This document shows positions 31,614 through 32,851 of a stretch of DNA of 32,851 nt, piece by piece; positions within the stretch are counted from its first letter, which is position 1; each line of letters opens with the position of its first letter. The translations under genes were made by a program, and so were the position numbers. The notes below the pieces were generated by a model. It was given only the letters and a program-made list of their open reading frames with translations, was not told the DNA's origin and searched no databases. Source of the stretch: an uncultured Armatimonadota bacterium (GTDB lineage Bacteria; Armatimonadota; UBA5829; DTJY01); NCBI GenBank assembly GCA_937875395.1, contig CALNCU010000083.1, positions 1-32,851 on the forward strand, given 5' to 3'.

Positions 31614-31741
31614 GAACGTCTGTAAACGCTGGCGGCATATTGCCCCGGTGTCTGTGATAACTGAATACCGGTTTTGCAGGTATTCCCGCAATGCTTAAGC
31701 GGTACTACCTTGGGTGTGCGTAAACAAGGAGGCAGCGTTCC

Positions 31742-32377
31742 ATGGTTTCGCGTGCCGGCAGCATGTCCGCCGACTTCCCGGAGATGGCAGATGCAGACCT
31801 TGTGGCCTGCGCCAGAAGCGGGAACAGAAAAGCCGCCGAATACTTGCTTAAAAAGTACAGAGGTCTTGTTGAAGGCAAAGCAAGAGCGTATTTTTTGGCA
31901 GGGGCGGACCGAGAAGATGTTGTCCAGGAAGGTATGATCGGCCTGTTTAAGGCAATTCGTGACTACCGGATAGATAAGCCCGCCGGTTTTAGAGCGTTTG
32001 CAGAACTCTGCGTTACCCGCCAGATTATAACGGCGGTAAAGAGCGCAACCCGGCAGAAGCATCTGCCGCTTAACAAGTATGTATCATTGCAGAGCAGCCC
32101 CAGAGAGGGCGAATCTGACGGCATGCTTCTGGATATACTCCCGGATACATGCGTAGTGGACCCTGAAAAAATCATCCTGGATGCAGATGCCACAGAAGCG
32201 CTAAAAAAGCGCACAAGTGGAAGCCTGAGTACGCTGGAAAAGCAGGTGCTCCGGTTCTACATGCAGGGGAAATCATATGAGGAGATGGCAAAGCTACTCT
32301 CCTGCAGCATAAAGTCCATAGATAACGCCCTTCAAAGAGCCAAACGTAAGATCGGCGAGAAGCTGGCGAGAGATTGA
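31742..32377 (+). CDS. sigH: RNA polymerase sigma factor SigH
   Basis: The 211-residue sigma-70 family protein closely resembles Bacillus SigH: region 2 GADREDVVQEGMIGLFKAIRD and FRAFAELCVTRQIITAVKSATRQKH, followed by LPLNKYVSLQ, and region 4 SLSTLEKQVLRFYMQGKSYEEMAKLL with KSIDNALQRAKRKI. In Firmicutes it drives transition-phase and sporulation genes; its role here is unknown. AAGGAGG precedes ATG 31742 by 10 nt. Its stop is 3 bp before tRNA-Thr(TGT), so it shares a transcript with the tRNAs and perhaps tuf. Confidence 0.94.
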   Translation: MVSRAGSMSADFPEMADADLVACARSGNRKAAEYLLKKYRGLVEGKARAYFLAGADREDVVQEGMIGLFKAIRDYRIDKPAGFRAFAELCVTRQIITAVKSATRQKHLPLNKYVSLQSSPREGESDGMLLDILPDTCVVDPEKIILDADATEALKKRTSGSLSTLEKQVLRFYMQGKSYEEMAKLLSCSIKSIDNALQRAKRKIGEKLARD

Positions 32378-32380
32378 CGC

Positions 32381-32455
32381 GCCGACGTAGCTCAATGGCA
32401 GAGCAACGGTTTTGTAAACCGTAGGTTGCGGGTTCGACTCCCATCGTCGGCTCCA
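32381..32455 (+). tRNA. tRNA-Thr (anticodon TGT)
   Basis: The acceptor stem GCCGACG/CGTCGGC, anticodon stem ACGGT/ACCGT with loop TTTGTAA and T-loop TTCGACT give a complete cloverleaf with encoded CCA. Confidence 0.97.
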
Positions 32456-32468
32456 TAATTAAAACCAG

Positions 32469-32495
32469 TTTAGAGGCCGCCAGCCGGTCTCTAAA
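32469..32495. repeat. Hairpin between tRNA-Thr and tRNA-Tyr
   Basis: TTTAGAG (32469-32475) pairs with CTCTAAA (32489-32495), with further inner pairing GCCG/CGGT including one wobble, for about 11 bp and a 5-nt loop. It may be a tRNA processing signal. Confidence 0.5.
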
Positions 32496-32498
32496 AAT

Positions 32499-32583
<85 letters not shown>

Positions 32584-32591
32584 AAACACTG

Positions 32592-32653
32592 GATACCGGA
32601 TGCGACTTACCGGCGAAGCGCTCCGAGTGCAGACCCGGTGCACATCCGGTATC
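32592..32653 (+). ncRNA. Long hairpin element in the position of glyT
   Basis: GATACCGGATG (32592-32602) pairs perfectly with CATCCGGTATC (32643-32653), an 11-bp stem, with an inner ACCGG/CCGGT pairing and the palindrome AGCGCT in the 40-nt loop. It lies between tRNA-Tyr and tRNA-Thr(GGT) and has no tRNA features such as a TTCRA loop. It could be a processing structure, attenuator or small RNA. Confidence 0.5.
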
Positions 32654-32668
32654 TATTTGTGTATTTAT

Positions 32669-32743
32669 GCCCACGTGGCGCAGTGGTAGCGCACCTCTTT
32701 GGTAAAGAGGAGGTCATGGGTCCGACTCCCATCGTGGGCTCCA
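32669..32743 (+). tRNA. tRNA-Thr (anticodon GGT)
   Basis: The acceptor GCCCACG/CGTGGGC, anticodon stem CCTCT/AGAGG with loop TTGGTAA, T-loop TCCGACT and encoded CCA are all present. Confidence 0.97.
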
Positions 32744-32808
32744 TTTTTATTAAAGATGGCAAGAGATACACGGTAGAAACACTTTTAATTATCAGCGGAG
32801 GCATAAAA

Positions 32809-32851
32809 ATGGCAAAGCAGCGGTACGAGCGAACAAAGCCGCACGTAAACG
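32809..32851 (+). CDS. tuf: Elongation factor Tu, 5' end (truncated by window)
   Basis: The 14 visible codons read MAKQRYERTKPHVN, the standard N-terminus of EF-Tu before the GTP-binding GHVDHGK loop. GCGGAGG precedes ATG 32809. It follows the threonine/tyrosine tRNA cluster, the usual neighbourhood of tuf genes. Confidence 0.95.
   Translation, partial: MAKQRYERTKPHVN

Noticed and set aside
32592..32653. Degenerate tRNA-Gly between tRNA-Tyr and tRNA-Thr
   Set aside because: No T-loop, D-loop or anticodon stem can be drawn; the element is a single long hairpin.

Overview
The window reads as chromosomal DNA of a saccharolytic bacterium, most likely Armatimonadota. The best clue is the type IV prepilin-like gene at 4495-5112, whose N-terminus (FTLIELLVVIAIIAILAAI followed by LFPVFAKAREKAR) and C-terminal H-x-DG ending are the prepilin style that is very abundant in that phylum. 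A SigH-type sigma factor, a T-box leader on ileS, strong AAGGAGG ribosome binding sites and an Lrp-aminotransferase pair give it a Firmicutes-like regulatory flavour. The phylum assignment is inference; no rRNA is present. No CRISPR array, insertion sequence or prophage was seen.

Layout. (1) 1-8196 is a carbohydrate locus. A minus-strand operon of three genes (prepilin-like protein, a large secreted protein with two glycosidase-like barrels, and a secreted double carbohydrate-binding protein) ends at a strong terminator near 110-143. On the plus strand follow a Gfo/Idh/MocA oxidoreductase and a LacI-family regulator that appears to be transcribed without a leader. (2) 8202-12358 is a complete phosphate uptake operon pstS-pstC-pstA-pstB-phoU on the minus strand, preceded by three 11-bp-spaced CTTACA-like repeats that look like a Pho box. 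(3) 12631-15897 holds small hypothetical genes, a Pyrococcus-type one-cluster ferredoxin with Asp in place of one Cys, and an Lrp/AsnC regulator with a class I aminotransferase. (4) 15959-19279 is a 1106-residue secreted glycan-active multidomain protein. (5) 19316-22677 holds an encapsulated-ferritin-like protein with a C-terminal LTVGSL cargo tag, a Nif3/YqfO protein, a broken MarR-like gene behind an intact-looking promoter and operator, and a NifS/IscS cysteine desulfurase. (6) 22678-25194 holds a GH130 phosphorylase gene with a canonical promoter and a structured leader of about 120 nt, then a lipoprotein of the amidinotransferase/arginine deiminase superfamily. (7) 25348-28846 is ileS with a full T-box riboswitch (specifier ATC). 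(8) 29034-31565 holds a PRC-barrel protein, a cysteine-rich protein and a VanW-family protein. (9) 31585-32851 is sigH, tRNA-Thr(TGT), tRNA-Tyr(GTA), tRNA-Thr(GGT) and the start of tuf, the same order as the E. coli thrU-tyrU-glyT-thrT-tufB cluster but with a long hairpin where glyT would be.

The most interesting leads are the orphan encapsulin cargo protein, the hairpin that takes the place of glyT, the GH130 leader RNA, a 29-bp promoter element present twice exactly 200 bp apart, the pilin-glycosidase operon, the leaderless LacI gene and the decayed MarR gene. Many start codons were moved from the longest possible ORF to the codon behind a visible ribosome binding site; these choices are explained per gene.
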